From positions 60,345 to 124,344 of the forward strand of contig NZ_JADPKS010000009.1 of assembly GCF_023074175.1 (NCBI RefSeq): a stretch of DNA of 64,000 nucleotides, in the 5' to 3' direction. The first letter of the stretch is position 1. Each line of letters opens with the position of its first letter. Shown here piece after piece: positions 1-8,954 of this stretch. The notes below the pieces were generated by a model, which was not told where the DNA came from, did not search any database, and worked only from the letters and a program-made list of their open reading frames with translations. A program made the translations under genes and the position numbers. The DNA comes from Bradyrhizobium sp. 139 (lineage in GTDB: Bacteria; Pseudomonadota; Alphaproteobacteria; Rhizobiales; Xanthobacteraceae).

Positions 1-669
1 TTCATTTTCCTGCGGCTGCGCAGCGTGCTCGGGCAGCGGACGGGTAACGAGCGGCCTCCGTTCGACCGCAGCGCCGCCCGCAATGCGCTGGGGGGTGCCC
101 AGGACAAGAACGTCGTGACCATGCCGGGCAAGGTGATCGACCAGGCCCCGTTGGCGCCGGCGGCCGAGCCGACCGCGCCCTCCGACCGCTGGAAGGGCCT
201 GACCGAGCCGGGCACCGCGCTTGCGCAGGGCCTCGACGCCATTGTCGACAAGGATTCCACCTTCGACCCGCGCCATTTCATCTCGGGCGCTCGCGGCGCC
301 TATGAGATGATCGTGCTGGCGTTTGCCAATGGCGACCGCCGCGCGCTGCGCGACCTCTTGTCGTCCGAGGTCTATGACAGCTTCGACGCCGCGATCAAGG
401 AACGTGAAAAAAACGAGCAGAAGACCGAGACGCGCTTCGTCTCGATCGACAAGGCCGAGCTCGTCGGCGCCGAGCTGCGCGATCGCACCGCTCAACTCAC
501 GATCCGCTTCGTCTCGCAGATGATTTCGGCCACCCGCGACAAGGCCGGCAACATCGTCGACGGCAGCGCCGATACGGTCGCCGACATCACCGATATCTGG
601 ACTTTCGCCCGCGACATGACCTCTCGCGATCCGAACTGGAAGCTGGTTGGCACCGGAAGCGCGAATTAA
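1..669 (+). CDS. Tim44-like domain protein, 5' end outside window
   Basis: The frame is open from the first base, so the N-terminus lies upstream; 222 codons are visible. The C-terminal 150 residues have the Tim44 fold seen in bacterial inner-membrane TimA/Tim44-like proteins: a 'SGARGAYEMIV' helix, 'ANGDRRALRDLLS', then strands ending in 'DIWTFARD...PNWKLVGTG'. Family knowledge: these proteins usually carry an N-terminal membrane segment, then a charged linker and this domain; the linker (here rich in P and A) is seen. The mltA reading frame starts inside its last 23 bases, so the two are probably cotranscribed. The role in bacteria is poorly defined, probably membrane-associated. Confidence 0.85.
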   Translation, partial: FIFLRLRSVLGQRTGNERPPFDRSAARNALGGAQDKNVVTMPGKVIDQAPLAPAAEPTAPSDRWKGLTEPGTALAQGLDAIVDKDSTFDPRHFISGARGAYEMIVLAFANGDRRALRDLLSSEVYDSFDAAIKEREKNEQKTETRFVSIDKAELVGAELRDRTAQLTIRFVSQMISATRDKAGNIVDGSADTVADITDIWTFARDMTSRDPNWKLVGTGSAN

Positions 670-2212
670 GGCATTCCTGAAGACCAGCGCGACGGCGCTT
701 TGCGCAGGTGTCGTCGTGCTGTCGTCGTTTTCGCTCGGCGCCGAGGCAGCCCGGCGCCACTATCGCAGCCATCGCCATCATCTCCCGGAACAGCCTGCCG
801 CCCCGCCGCGGGCCTTGCCCTATCCGCAGCTCCCCCTGCCGTTCGAAATTCCCGGCGCGCAATATCTGCCGCTGGCCTGGGCCGACGTGAAGGGCTGGAG
901 CGATGACAATCATCTCGCCGCCTACAAGACCTTTCGGGCCAGCTGCCGGTCGATCAACGCGCAAACTGGCGCCGCCGAACCGAAGGCGCTGGGCGGCTCG
1001 CTGGCCGAACCCTGTCGTGCCGCCAAAGCGCTCGAGCTCGCCGACGACGCCAAGGCAAAAACCTTCTTCGAGGAGAATTTCGCGCCGCTGCGCATCTCGC
1101 GCCTCGGCGAGCCCGACGGTTTCGTCACCGGCTATTACGAGCCGGTGCTCGATGGCTCGCGCACGCAGACCGACGTCTACAACGTTCCGGTCTATCGTCG
1201 CCCGTCGAACCTGTTCGTGCGCGGCTACAGGCAGGATTCGGTCAGCCTGCCCAACAAGGGCCCGGTCTACCGCAAAATCGGCCGCCGCAAGCTCGTGCCC
1301 TATTACGACCGCGGCGAGATCGAGGACGGCAAGATCGCCGGCCGTGGGCTCGAGATCGCCTGGCTGAAGGACCCGACCGATCTGCTATTCGCCCAGATCC
1401 AGGGTTCGGCACGCATCAAGTTGGATGACGGCACCACGGTCCGGCTGAATTACGACGCCTATAACGGCTATCCCTATACGGCCGTCGGTCGCATCCTGAT
1501 CGAGCGCGGCATCATTCCGAAGGAAGAGATGTCGATGCAGAGGATCAGGGAATGGATGGCGCAGACCCCGGATGGCGCCAGGGAGCTGCGCCGCCAGAAC
1601 CGCTCCTACATCTTCTTCCGCGAGGTCAATCTGTCCGACAAGGACGAGGCGGTCGGCGCGCAAGGCATCCCGCTGACGGCCGGGCGCTCGATCGCCGTCG
1701 ACAAGTCGCTGCATGTCTACGGCACGCCGTTCTTCATCGAGGGCGAGCTGCCGATCGATTCGGAGCGCTCGAAAACGCCGTTCCATCGGCTGATGATCGC
1801 GCAGGACACAGGCTCGGCCATTATCGGTCCTGCGCGCGCGGATCTCTATTTCGGTGCCGGCCACGAGGCCGGCCGTGTCTCCGGGCGACTGCGCCATGCC
1901 ATGCATTTCGTGATGCTGGTGCCGAAGGGCCTCGATCCCACCGCGCGCGGCGCGAGGCTGCCGGTGCCGGACCCGCGTCCCTCGGAGAAGATCGCAAAAC
2001 TGTTTCCGCAAACCGATCCAGCTAAGGATCCAGCCAAGGATCCGGCCAAGGATCCGGCCAAGCCGGCGGCTCCGGCCGCAGCCGTGGCGCAAGGCAAGGG
2101 TGAGACGGTCGCCGTTGCCAATCCGGTCCCGTTGCCGGCGCCGCGTCCCGCGATAGAGCCCGCTCGCGAGCCGCGCCGGCCCGTGAAGAATCGTCCCCAT
2201 CGGCAGCAATGA
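647..2212 (+). CDS. mltA: membrane-bound lytic murein transglycosylase A (MltA)
   Basis: Cleaves the MurNAc-GlcNAc bond of peptidoglycan with formation of 1,6-anhydroMurNAc. A signal-like hydrophobic stretch covers residues 10-34; no lipobox Cys is obvious, so it may be periplasmic rather than a lipoprotein. The MltA domain spans about 100-300, followed by the 3D barrel part with 'QDTGSAI' (386-392) and 'ADLYFGAG' (398-405), which hold the family's conserved Asp residues. The C-terminus (about 440-521) is a P/A-rich tail containing four DPAK repeats. I chose the TTG at 647, which overlaps the Tim44-like gene; no good later start precedes the signal segment. Its stop overlaps the Smr gene ATG. 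Confidence 0.9.
   Translation: MAPEARIKAFLKTSATALCAGVVVLSSFSLGAEAARRHYRSHRHHLPEQPAAPPRALPYPQLPLPFEIPGAQYLPLAWADVKGWSDDNHLAAYKTFRASCRSINAQTGAAEPKALGGSLAEPCRAAKALELADDAKAKTFFEENFAPLRISRLGEPDGFVTGYYEPVLDGSRTQTDVYNVPVYRRPSNLFVRGYRQDSVSLPNKGPVYRKIGRRKLVPYYDRGEIEDGKIAGRGLEIAWLKDPTDLLFAQIQGSARIKLDDGTTVRLNYDAYNGYPYTAVGRILIERGIIPKEEMSMQRIREWMAQTPDGARELRRQNRSYIFFREVNLSDKDEAVGAQGIPLTAGRSIAVDKSLHVYGTPFFIEGELPIDSERSKTPFHRLMIAQDTGSAIIGPARADLYFGAGHEAGRVSGRLRHAMHFVMLVPKGLDPTARGARLPVPDPRPSEKIAKLFPQTDPAKDPAKDPAKDPAKPAAPAAAVAQGKGETVAVANPVPLPAPRPAIEPAREPRRPVKNRPHRQQ
2015..2062 (+). repeat. 12-bp coding tandem repeat, four units
   Basis: Four consecutive 12-bp units (GATCCAGCTAAG and close variants) inside mltA encode (Asp-Pro-Ala-Lys)4 in the low-complexity tail. 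The units differ only at two positions. Length changes by whole units would keep the frame. Confidence 0.85.
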
Positions 2213-2799
2213 AGCGATCGTCCCGTCCGCCCGTGCTGGAGCCTCGTCCCTCGCCGCGCCGCCGCGCGCTGAGCGAGGAGGAGCGCGCGCTGTGGGACGC
2301 GATCGCAAAGCAGGTCAAGCCGCTGAGGAAGCATCGCACGGCGAAGGCGCAAGCCGCGCCGCACACTGAACCTTCACCCGCAGCGCCGGCCGCGCGACCT
2401 GCTCTGTCGCCACGGCCGATTGCTGCTGCACCGGCGCCGCGCGCGGCAAAACCGGCGATGCCGCCGCTGGCACCGCTCGGCAAGCGCGAGCGCACAAAAT
2501 TGTCGCGCGGCCGCAGCGAGATCGAGGCTCGGCTCGATCTGCACGGCATGACCCAGATACGCGCCCATCGGGCCCTGACCGGTTTCCTGCGCCGCGCCCA
2601 TGATGACGGCCTGACCTTCGTGCTCGTTATCACCGGCAAGGGACGAACCGGCGGCCAAAGCGGCGTGCTCCGCCGCCAGGTGCCGGAATGGCTGAGCCTG
2701 CCGGAATTCCGCGCCTTCGTCGTCGGCTTCGAGGAGGCGGGCGTCGGCCACGGCGGCGAGGGCGCGCTGTATGTGCGCATTCGCCGCGCGAAATTCTAG
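2209..2799 (+). CDS. Smr/MutS2-C domain protein
   Basis: Stand-alone Smr domain protein of 196 residues without a MutS part. The N-terminal half (to about residue 95) is basic and Pro/Ala-rich and probably disordered. The Smr domain carries 'LDLHG' (109-113), 'TGKG' (142-145) and 'GGEGALYV' (182-189), the three family landmarks. Family knowledge: Smr domains bind or nick branched DNA or structured RNA; the exact substrate here is unknown. The ATG overlaps the mltA stop (ATGA), which points to translational coupling. The stop overlaps by 4 bp that of the convergent membrane protein. Confidence 0.9.
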   Translation: MKRSSRPPVLEPRPSPRRRALSEEERALWDAIAKQVKPLRKHRTAKAQAAPHTEPSPAAPAARPALSPRPIAAAPAPRAAKPAMPPLAPLGKRERTKLSRGRSEIEARLDLHGMTQIRAHRALTGFLRRAHDDGLTFVLVITGKGRTGGQSGVLRRQVPEWLSLPEFRAFVVGFEEAGVGHGGEGALYVRIRRAKF

Positions 2800-3920
2800 A
2801 ACGGCCGCACGATTCCGACGCGCGGGATCAGCGTGAGGACCAGGCCGCAGATATTGGTCTTTTGATCTTCTGAAGGGATCGGCGGGACCTCCCGCGCGGC
2901 GGGCAGCATTTTCACGGCATGCACGATCAGAAACATGCAGACCGCCCAGTTCGAGATCCAGCGCGAATAATCGAACACCATCGCGAACATCACGAGATAG
3001 GCGAGGCTGATGCCGATCAGCGCTGCGATAACGAGGCGCCGGTGCATGTCGATCGCGAGCGCGCCGATCAGAGTGGCAAGATAGCGCCAGAGCGGCGTGT
3101 GCAGCCAGGTCAGCAGGGCGAACACGGGCACGCCGAGAATGTTGTGCGGCAGGCGGCCCCAGGTGTCCGAAATTTCCGTCGCCAGCGGCTGATACCAGAT
3201 GTAGGCGAATTGCAGAAGCTCGGTCCGCGCCGGATCAGCCATCCGGCTCTTCAGATACGCGACGAAATCCGCTTCGGGGATCGGCATCGTTCCCACAAAT
3301 TGCGCGGCGAAAAACAGTGCGGAGATGAAGAGCAGCGCGCCGCCGCCGAAGGTCACGTTGGTGCGGTTGCAGCCGTAGGCGAGATAATGCCTGATCACGA
3401 CGATGGTGATGATCGTCGGCACATACATCAAGAGGTGAATGTGGTGGATCAGCACGAGAATGATCGAGAACAGCGCGGCCAAAGCCACGAACAGCAACGA
3501 GCCGGCCGGCATCAGCAGCAGGACGAGCGCGAATGCGCAGCCATAGATGTCGAAATGGCCGAGCGTGTGCATGAAGTTCTTGAGGAAGAACGGCGAGCCC
3601 GCGATGAAGACGAACAGCGGCAGCGTCTTTGCGGCGAAGCCGAACGTCTTCTGGAATAGCCTCACGTACAACCCGAGCGTCACCAGCCACGCCGACCCGC
3701 CGAGCGCGAACACCAGCCAGACCGGCACCTTGTTCGTGCACAGTGCCACGATCGCCCCGATCAGCGCCCGCTTGATGAAGCCGAAATGATAGTCGACGAG
3801 GAGGTGGATGTAGGGGACGTAAGGCGGCAGCTGGATCTTGTGAACGAACACGCCGACGATGATTGCCGCGTTGATCGCGAGCAGGATGCGCCAGGGATTT
3901 TGCAGGATGCGTGCGGTCAC
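2796..3920 (-). CDS. multi-pass membrane protein, unknown function
   Basis: 374 residues with about eight or nine hydrophobic segments, the first at residues 13-28 and the last ending near 340, plus a short polar C-terminus. Polytopic inner-membrane location is inferred. I do not recognise a named family; conserved-looking features are a 'VDYHFGFIKRALIG' stretch near residues 42-55 and 'HTLGHFDIYG' near 120, both between predicted helices, and 'HHIHLL' near 160. The general layout recalls GT-C type or polysaccharide-associated membrane proteins, but no catalytic motif can be assigned. It lies just downstream of hslU on the same strand, with 28 bp between them, so readthrough from the hslVU unit is possible. 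Confidence 0.7.
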   Translation of the reverse strand: MTARILQNPWRILLAINAAIIVGVFVHKIQLPPYVPYIHLLVDYHFGFIKRALIGAIVALCTNKVPVWLVFALGGSAWLVTLGLYVRLFQKTFGFAAKTLPLFVFIAGSPFFLKNFMHTLGHFDIYGCAFALVLLLMPAGSLLFVALAALFSIILVLIHHIHLLMYVPTIITIVVIRHYLAYGCNRTNVTFGGGALLFISALFFAAQFVGTMPIPEADFVAYLKSRMADPARTELLQFAYIWYQPLATEISDTWGRLPHNILGVPVFALLTWLHTPLWRYLATLIGALAIDMHRRLVIAALIGISLAYLVMFAMVFDYSRWISNWAVCMFLIVHAVKMLPAAREVPPIPSEDQKTNICGLVLTLIPRVGIVRPF

Positions 3921-3948
3921 GCGGCATCCATAGCCCGGCGGCGCCGAA

Positions 3949-5253
3949 TTACAAAATGAACCGGCTCAGATCGGCGTTCTTGGCGAGGTCACCGACGTGC
4001 TTCTGCACGAAGTCCGCATCGACCCGGACGGTCTCACCGCTGCGATCGGGCGCGGTGAAGGAGATTTCGTCCAGCACCCGTTCCATCACGGTCTGGAGCC
4101 GCCGCGCGCCGATGTTCTCGACGGTGGAATTGACGGCGACCGCGACGTCGGCGAGCGCGTCGATGGCGCTGTCGGTGATGTCGAGCGTCACGCCCTCGGT
4201 CTGCAGCAGTGCGACATATTGCTTGATCAGCGAGGCCTCGGGCTCGGTGAGGATGCGCCGCATGTCGTCGCGGGTCAGCGCCTGCAACTCGACGCGAATC
4301 GGCAGGCGGCCCTGCAATTCCGGAAGGAGGTCGGATGGCTTTGCGACATGGAAGGCGCCGGACGCAATGAACAGGATGTGGTCGGTCTTGACCGCGCCGT
4401 GCTTGGTCGACACCGTGGTGCCCTCGATCAGCGGCAGCAGATCGCGCTGCACACCCTCGCGCGAGACATCGCCGCCGACCCGGCCGTCGCGCGCGCAGAT
4501 CTTGTCGATCTCGTCCAGGAACACGATGCCGTTGTTCTCGACCACGCTGATCGCCTCGAGCGTGAGCTGCTCGGTGTCCAGCAGCTTGTCGGATTCCTCG
4601 TTGATGAGGATATCGTGCGAGCTCTCCACCGTCAGTCGCCGCGTCTTGCTGCGGCCACCCAGCTTGCCGAAGATGTCTCCGATCGAAACCGCGCCCATCT
4701 GCGCGCCCGGCATGCCCGGGATCTCGAACATAGGCATGCCGCCGCCCGAGGACTGCGTCTCGATCTCGATTTCCTTGCCGTTGAGCTCGCCGGCGCGCAG
4801 CTTCTTGCGGAACGATTCCCGCGTTGCCGCGCTGGCATTGGCGCCGACCAGCGCGTCGAGCACGCGCTCCTCGGCGGCGAGCTGGGCGCGTGCCTGCACG
4901 TCCTTGCGCTTGCGCTCGCGCACCTGGGCGATTGCGACCTCGACGAGATCGCGCACGATCTGCTCGACGTCGCGGCCGACATAGCCGACCTCGGTGAACT
5001 TCGTCGCTTCCACCTTCAGGAACGGCGCATTGGCGAGCTTGGCGAGGCGCCTCGCGATCTCCGTCTTGCCGACGCCGGTGGGGCCGATCATCAAGATGTT
5101 CTTCGGCAGCACCTCCTCTCGCAAGGAGCCGCTGAGCTGCTGCCGTCGCCAGCGGTTGCGCAGCGCGATCGAGACGGCGCGTTTGGCATCGGCCTGGCCG
5201 ACGATGAAACGATCGAGTTCGGAGACGATTTCGCGGGGGGAGAAGTCTGTCAT
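3949..5253 (-). CDS. hslU: HslU, ATPase subunit of the HslUV (ClpYQ) protease
   Basis: AAA+ unfoldase that feeds substrates into the HslV peptidase in the cytoplasm. 434 residues, usual length. Walker A 'GPTGVGKT' (57-64), pore loop 'GYVG' (90-93), Walker B 'VFLDEIDK' (244-251), 'ELQGRLPIR' (312-320) in the sensor region, and the C-terminal 'LSRFIL' tail that docks in HslV. The intermediate I-domain covers about 110-230 and includes a Gly/Met-rich loop. It is the last gene of the group hslV, GNAT remnant, DUF2585, hslU. HslVU is classically heat-shock controlled; I did not find a convincing RpoH site before hslV. Confidence 0.97.
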   Translation of the reverse strand: MTDFSPREIVSELDRFIVGQADAKRAVSIALRNRWRRQQLSGSLREEVLPKNILMIGPTGVGKTEIARRLAKLANAPFLKVEATKFTEVGYVGRDVEQIVRDLVEVAIAQVRERKRKDVQARAQLAAEERVLDALVGANASAATRESFRKKLRAGELNGKEIEIETQSSGGGMPMFEIPGMPGAQMGAVSIGDIFGKLGGRSKTRRLTVESSHDILINEESDKLLDTEQLTLEAISVVENNGIVFLDEIDKICARDGRVGGDVSREGVQRDLLPLIEGTTVSTKHGAVKTDHILFIASGAFHVAKPSDLLPELQGRLPIRVELQALTRDDMRRILTEPEASLIKQYVALLQTEGVTLDITDSAIDALADVAVAVNSTVENIGARRLQTVMERVLDEISFTAPDRSGETVRVDADFVQKHVGDLAKNADLSRFIL

Positions 5254-5302
5254 GTCTGTTTAGCTAGGACGGGAGGGGGCCAAGGACAAGCCGCATTTTA
5301 CG

Positions 5303-5935
5303 TCAGATGATCGGCGGACCCGATTGCCATTGTTTCACGGCGTCGACCGGATGGACAAGCATCAGGATATTGAGCGTCAGATTGTCGCGAATGTGGAGCG
5401 CCAGCATGATTTCGAAGGTGAGCCCGAGCAGGATGGTCACCGGCACCGGCAGCACGCGCGCGGCGAGGAAGCCCAGCATCATGAACAGCGTGTCCGAAAC
5501 CGAATTGACGATGCTGTCGCCGTAATAATCCAGCGAAATCGTGCCGGCGCGGTAGCGCTCGATGATGAATGGCGAGTTCTCGACGATCTCCCAGGCGCCT
5601 TCGATCAGCATCGCGATGATCAGCCGTGTCGGCCAAGACAGCCGTAGGACTGACAGCCGTAGGACTGGCAGGCGCGCGAACAGCAGCCAGGTCAATCCGT
5701 AGAACAGCAGGCCGTGCAGCACGTGCGAGAAACTGTACCAATCTGCGATGTGCTGCGAATTCTCCGAGCTGTTCACCACGCCGTGCCACAGCTTGATGGT
5801 GCCGCAGGTGCAGATCGGCACCCGTCCCATCGTGAACAGGGCCGAGGCCTGCAGCGCCAGCAGCAGCAGTGCGATGCCGACCCAGCCCAACGGCGGTACT
5901 GCGACCTTGCTTTCGTGCGTGCTCGTCAGCGTCAC
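5303..5935 (-). CDS. DUF2585 (UPF0314) membrane protein
   Basis: 210 residues with about five hydrophobic segments (near 17-36, 68-86, 100-118, 147-165, 168-182). Landmarks of the UPF0314/DUF2585 family are seen: '[13 protein letters not shown]' (50-62), '[10 protein letters not shown]' (66-75) and '[13 protein letters not shown]' (111-123). Function unknown. Its ATG overlaps the stop of the GNAT remnant (4 bp), and hslU follows after 49 bp. A 15-bp tandem duplication adds the extra 'SVLRL' around residue 95. Family assignment is firm, role is not. Confidence 0.88.
   Translation of the reverse strand: MTLTSTHESKVAVPPLGWVGIALLLLALQASALFTMGRVPICTCGTIKLWHGVVNSSENSQHIADWYSFSHVLHGLLFYGLTWLLFARLPVLRLSVLRLSWPTRLIIAMLIEGAWEIVENSPFIIERYRAGTISLDYYGDSIVNSVSDTLFMMLGFLAARVLPVPVTILLGLTFEIMLALHIRDNLTLNILMLVHPVDAVKQWQSGPPII
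5637..5666 (+). repeat. 15-bp tandem duplication in the DUF2585 gene
   Basis: Two perfect adjacent copies of GACAGCCGTAGGACT; read on the minus strand this repeats five residues (LRLSV) at a loop before a membrane helix. In frame, so the protein stays intact. Confidence 0.8.
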
Positions 5936-6264
5936 GGCTCGCGCACCATCAGCAGCGCGGTCCCATCCGGCGTCTCGACCATGCGGTCGCGAACGAAGCC
6001 GGCCTTCTCATAGGCGCGCACGGCACGTGCGTTGAGCGGATCCGGATCGGTGACGATGCGTGGCAGGCCCTGCCGTAGCTGCCCGTCGACGAACTGGCGG
6101 ATGAACGCGGAGCCGTGGCCGCGCGCGATCATGTCGCTTTCGCCGATGAACTGGTCGATCCCACGGGTGCCCTCCGGTTGCGGCCCAAAGCCGGTATTCC
6201 AGGCTGTCAGGCGATAGCATTGAAAATAGCCGAACCCGGTGCTACGCGCCGACCTCTCCGGCAA
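5932..6264 (-). pseudogene. GNAT acetyltransferase, N-terminal half lost
   Basis: Codes for the C-terminal half of a GNAT N-acetyltransferase of the AacA4/IucB-like type: 'YFQCYRLTAWNTGFG', 'RGIDQFIGE', 'RGHGSAFIRQF' (acetyl-CoA loop) and '[13 protein letters not shown]' are all clear. The family is usually about 150-190 residues; here only 110 codons are open from a TTG at 6264, and an in-frame TGA lies a short way upstream. The bases coding for the new first residues belong to a palindromic repeat (6234-6274), and hslV begins its stop only 48 bp away, so there is no room for the missing half. Probably non-functional; the 4-bp coupling to the DUF2585 gene remains. Confidence 0.8.
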
Positions 6265-6274
6265 GCGGGAGAGA
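6234..6274. repeat. palindromic repeat copy (CTCTCCCGC family) at the GNAT breakpoint
   Basis: On the minus strand it reads CTCTCCCGCTTGCCGGAGAG followed by a GGCGCGTAGCACCGGGT-type tail. The same layout (GC-stem, then a 'GGCGCGAAGCGCCGG' tail) occurs at 59083-59125 between other genes. It occupies the junction between hslV and the surviving GNAT sequence. Confidence 0.75.
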
Positions 6275-6311
6275 TTGCAGCCACTCCTGAGATCCGCTGT
6301 TCAGATAGGTC

Positions 6312-6872
6312 TCAGCCGCTCGAAAGCGCTTCAATGGTCACGTTGCGGTTGGTGTAGACGCAGATGTCGGCGGCGATGTCGAGGGAGCGGCGGACGATGG
6401 TCTCGGCGTCCTTGTCGGTGTCGAGCAAGGCCCGGGCGGCCGCCAGCGCGTAATTGCCGCCGGAGCCGATCGCCATTACCCCGGCCTCGGGTTCGAGCAC
6501 GTCGCCGGTGCCTGTCAGCACCAGGGAGACGTCCTTGTCGGCCACGATCATCATGGCTTCCAGCCGCCGCAAATAGCGGTCGGTCCGCCAGTCCTTGGCC
6601 AACTCGACCGCGGCCCGGGTCAATTGCCCCGGATATTGCTCGAGTTTGGATTCCAACCGCTCAAAGAGGGTGAAGGCGTCAGCGGTGGCGCCGGCAAAGC
6701 CGCCGATCACGTCGCCCTTGCCGAGTCTCCGAACTTTCCTGGCGTTGGACTTGATCACGGTCTGGCCGATCGAGACCTGGCCATCGCCGCCGACCACCAC
6801 CTTGCCGCCCTTGCGGACCGTCAAAATCGTGGTGCCGTGCCAGCCCGGCGAGCTGTTCTGGGAATCCTGCAT
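6312..6872 (-). CDS. hslV: HslV, peptidase subunit of HslUV
   Basis: N-terminal-nucleophile peptidase, 186 residues. The start is ATG at 6872; a longer frame continues upstream but has no family similarity. The leader '[13 protein letters not shown]' would be removed to expose Thr14 of '[10 protein letters not shown]', the catalytic nucleophile. 'GGDGQVS' (28-34), '[13 protein letters not shown]' and '[17 protein letters not shown]' are family landmarks. It partners with HslU at 3949-5253; two genes lie between them. It is divergent from hisB, with 247 bp between the starts. Confidence 0.97.
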   Translation of the reverse strand: MQDSQNSSPGWHGTTILTVRKGGKVVVGGDGQVSIGQTVIKSNARKVRRLGKGDVIGGFAGATADAFTLFERLESKLEQYPGQLTRAAVELAKDWRTDRYLRRLEAMMIVADKDVSLVLTGTGDVLEPEAGVMAIGSGGNYALAAARALLDTDKDAETIVRRSLDIAADICVYTNRNVTIEALSSG

Positions 6873-7044
6873 AAATGACCCTCGTTGTCCGGCCTGATTT
6901 AGGCGGTCGGGAGCGGGGGCACAACGGGCCGCTTCGGGCCCAATTTCGCTCACCATAGGCAGAAGTAGAGGCCCGGCCGGCCGTTCCCGCAGTAGCGAAG
7001 GCGTCATTTGGCTGTTAAAAGACCGGCGTTTTCGGTCCAAAACC

Positions 7045-7093
7045 GAGCATGATCCGGAAAAGTGGGTAGCGGTTTTCCGAGAAGATCATGCTC
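7045..7093. repeat. palindromic repeat, GAGCATGATC family, copy 1
   Basis: Outer arms GAGCATGATC and GATCATGCTC pair perfectly over 10 bp and inner arms CGGAAAA/TTTTCCG over 7. It ends only 26 bp before the hisB start, so it will be in the hisB leader or overlap its promoter. Related copies lie at 14281-14326 and, degraded, at 24934-24984. Confidence 0.9.
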
Positions 7094-7119
7094 AAAATCA
7101 AATTGGAAACCGCTTTTCA

Positions 7120-7713
7120 ATGCGCACCGCGACGATCAAGCGCAAGACCAAGGAAACCGACATCGAGGTCACCGTGAACCTCGATGGCTCCGGCGTGTCC
7201 GATATCGCGACCGGCATCGGCTTTTTCGACCACATGCTCGATCTCCTCGCCCGCCATTCCCGCATCGACCTCACGGTCAAGGCGGTTGGCGATTTGCACA
7301 TTGATCACCACCATACCACCGAAGACACCGGCATCGCGCTCGGCCAGGCGGTCAAGCAGGCGCTCGGCAACATGGCGGGCATCACCCGCTATGCCGGCGT
7401 GCACATGCCCATGGACGAGACGCTGTCGCGCGTGGTCATCGACATCTCGGGCCGCCCGTTCCTGGTGTTCAAGGCCGACTTCCCTCGCGACAAGATCGGC
7501 GAGTTCGATACCGAGCTGGTGCGCGAATGGTTCCAGGCCTTCGCCATGAACGCCGGCGTGACTCTGCACGTCGAGACCCTATATGGCGATAACAGCCACC
7601 ATATCGCCGAATCCTGCTTCAAGGGTCTGGCGCGGGCGCTGCGCACCGCCGTCGCGATCGATCCCAGGGCTGTGGGCGAAATCCCGTCCACCAAGGGCTC
7701 GCTCGGCGGCTGA
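7120..7713 (+). CDS. hisB: imidazoleglycerol-phosphate dehydratase
   Basis: Step six of histidine biosynthesis: IGP to imidazole-acetol phosphate; Mn-dependent cytoplasmic enzyme. 197 residues, monofunctional size (no phosphatase domain). Both His-rich metal motifs are present: '[13 protein letters not shown]' (35-47) and '[15 protein letters not shown]' (58-72), and later '[18 protein letters not shown]' near 158-175, ending 'STKGSLGG'. First gene of hisB, DUF2628, hisH, hisA, hisF, hisE, coaA, all on the plus strand. Confidence 0.97.
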   Translation: MRTATIKRKTKETDIEVTVNLDGSGVSDIATGIGFFDHMLDLLARHSRIDLTVKAVGDLHIDHHHTTEDTGIALGQAVKQALGNMAGITRYAGVHMPMDETLSRVVIDISGRPFLVFKADFPRDKIGEFDTELVREWFQAFAMNAGVTLHVETLYGDNSHHIAESCFKGLARALRTAVAIDPRAVGEIPSTKGSLGG

Positions 7714-7776
7714 CGTCTCGGGCCGGCGGCACGCGCCGCTCGCGGTATCACTGAATTCGAAGAACGGGGCATCACC

Positions 7777-8307
7777 ATGCCTGTCTACACAGTTCATGCT
7801 CCCTCCCCTGCCGGAGCCGATCTGCGCGCGACCGACAAGTTCGTCTTCGTGCGCGACGGCTTCCATTTCTGGGCGCTGATTTTCGGCCCGCTCTGGCTGC
7901 TGTGGAATCGGCTGTGGCTGGCGCTGATCGGATGGGTGATCTTCGTCGCGGCGTTCAATGCGGGGCTGTCCAGCCTCGGAATCGGACGCAGCTCGATCTT
8001 CTTCGCCGATATCATCGTCGCGCTCCTGATGGGCTTCGAGGCCTCGAGCTTGCGCCGCTGGACGTTCTCGCGCGGCAATTGGCGCCAGCTCGATATCGTC
8101 GTCGCCGATGACGAGGACACCGCCGAACGCCGCTTCTTCGAGCGCTGGAGCCAGAAGCAGCACGGCATCGTCAACGATCAATGGGCCGTCGATCGCGGTG
8201 GTCCGCCGCCGACCCGGAGCGTGCCGGGTCAGCAATTCTCGAACCCGCCGCCACTGCCGGCCGGCGGCATCATTGGATTGTTTCCAGAACCGGGAGGGTC
8301 AAGATGA
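7777..8307 (+). CDS. DUF2628 membrane protein in the his operon
   Basis: 176 residues. '[26 protein letters not shown]' at 23-48 is the DUF2628 signature, followed by two or three hydrophobic segments to about residue 90 and a hydrophilic Pro-rich tail. Function unknown. It sits between hisB (63 bp upstream) and hisH, whose ATG overlaps its stop, so it must be cotranslated with the histidine enzymes. This neighbourhood is common in Bradyrhizobium-like genomes as far as I recall. A membrane anchor or regulatory role for the pathway is only a guess. Confidence 0.85.
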   Translation: MPVYTVHAPSPAGADLRATDKFVFVRDGFHFWALIFGPLWLLWNRLWLALIGWVIFVAAFNAGLSSLGIGRSSIFFADIIVALLMGFEASSLRRWTFSRGNWRQLDIVVADDEDTAERRFFERWSQKQHGIVNDQWAVDRGGPPPTRSVPGQQFSNPPPLPAGGIIGLFPEPGGSR

Positions 8308-8954
8308 GCGTCGCCATCATCGATTACGGTTCGGGTAATCTGCATTCCGCCGCCAAGGCGTTCGAGCGCGCCACGCGCAGCCTGGAGACTCCGCAAAAGG
8401 TCTTCGTCACCAGCGATCCGGACCAGGCCTATGGCGCCGACCGTCTGGTGCTGCCGGGCGTCGGCGCCTTTGCCGATTGCCGGCGCGGGCTCGATGCCGT
8501 CAACGGCATGGTCGAGGCGATCACCGAAGCGATGCGCGTCAAGGCGCGGCCCTTCTTCGGCATCTGCGTCGGCATGCAGCTGATGGCGAGCCGCGGCAAG
8601 GAACATGTCACGACGGACGGTCTGAACTGGATCGGCGGCGACGTCGAAAAAATCACGCCGCGCGACGAGAGCCTGAAGATCCCGCACATGGGCTGGAATA
8701 CGCTCGATGTGCTCCGCGACCACCCGGTGCTGGAAAGGCTGCCGCTCGGACCCAAGGGCCAGCACGCTTATTTCGTGCACTCCTACCACCTCAACGCTGC
8801 CGACGAGGCGGACGTGCTCGCGCGCGCCGATTACGGCGGGCCCGTCACCGCGATCGTCGCAAAGGACACCGCGATCGGCACCCAATTCCACCCCGAGAAG
8901 AGCCAGCGTTTCGGCCTGGCCCTGATCTCGAACTTTTTGCGATGGAAACCGTGA
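8304..8954 (+). CDS. hisH: imidazole glycerol phosphate synthase, glutaminase subunit HisH
   Basis: Class I glutamine amidotransferase, delivers ammonia to HisF. 216 residues starting '[12 protein letters not shown]'. Nucleophile Cys88 in 'FFGICVGMQ', oxyanion region 'LPGVGAF' (50-56), and catalytic His196/Glu198 in 'FHPEKS'. I took ATG 8304, which overlaps the DUF2628 stop, over an upstream extension without similarity. Its partner hisF lies two genes downstream, after hisA. Confidence 0.96.
   Translation: MSVAIIDYGSGNLHSAAKAFERATRSLETPQKVFVTSDPDQAYGADRLVLPGVGAFADCRRGLDAVNGMVEAITEAMRVKARPFFGICVGMQLMASRGKEHVTTDGLNWIGGDVEKITPRDESLKIPHMGWNTLDVLRDHPVLERLPLGPKGQHAYFVHSYHLNAADEADVLARADYGGPVTAIVAKDTAIGTQFHPEKSQRFGLALISNFLRWKP

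Noticed and set aside
2015..2062. Possible CRISPR or regulatory array
   Set aside because: Units are 12 bp without spacers and are coding; no repeat-spacer pattern occurs anywhere in the window.
8181..8303. Upstream extension of hisH
   Set aside because: Residues before ATG 8304 overlap the DUF2628 gene in another frame and do not resemble HisH.
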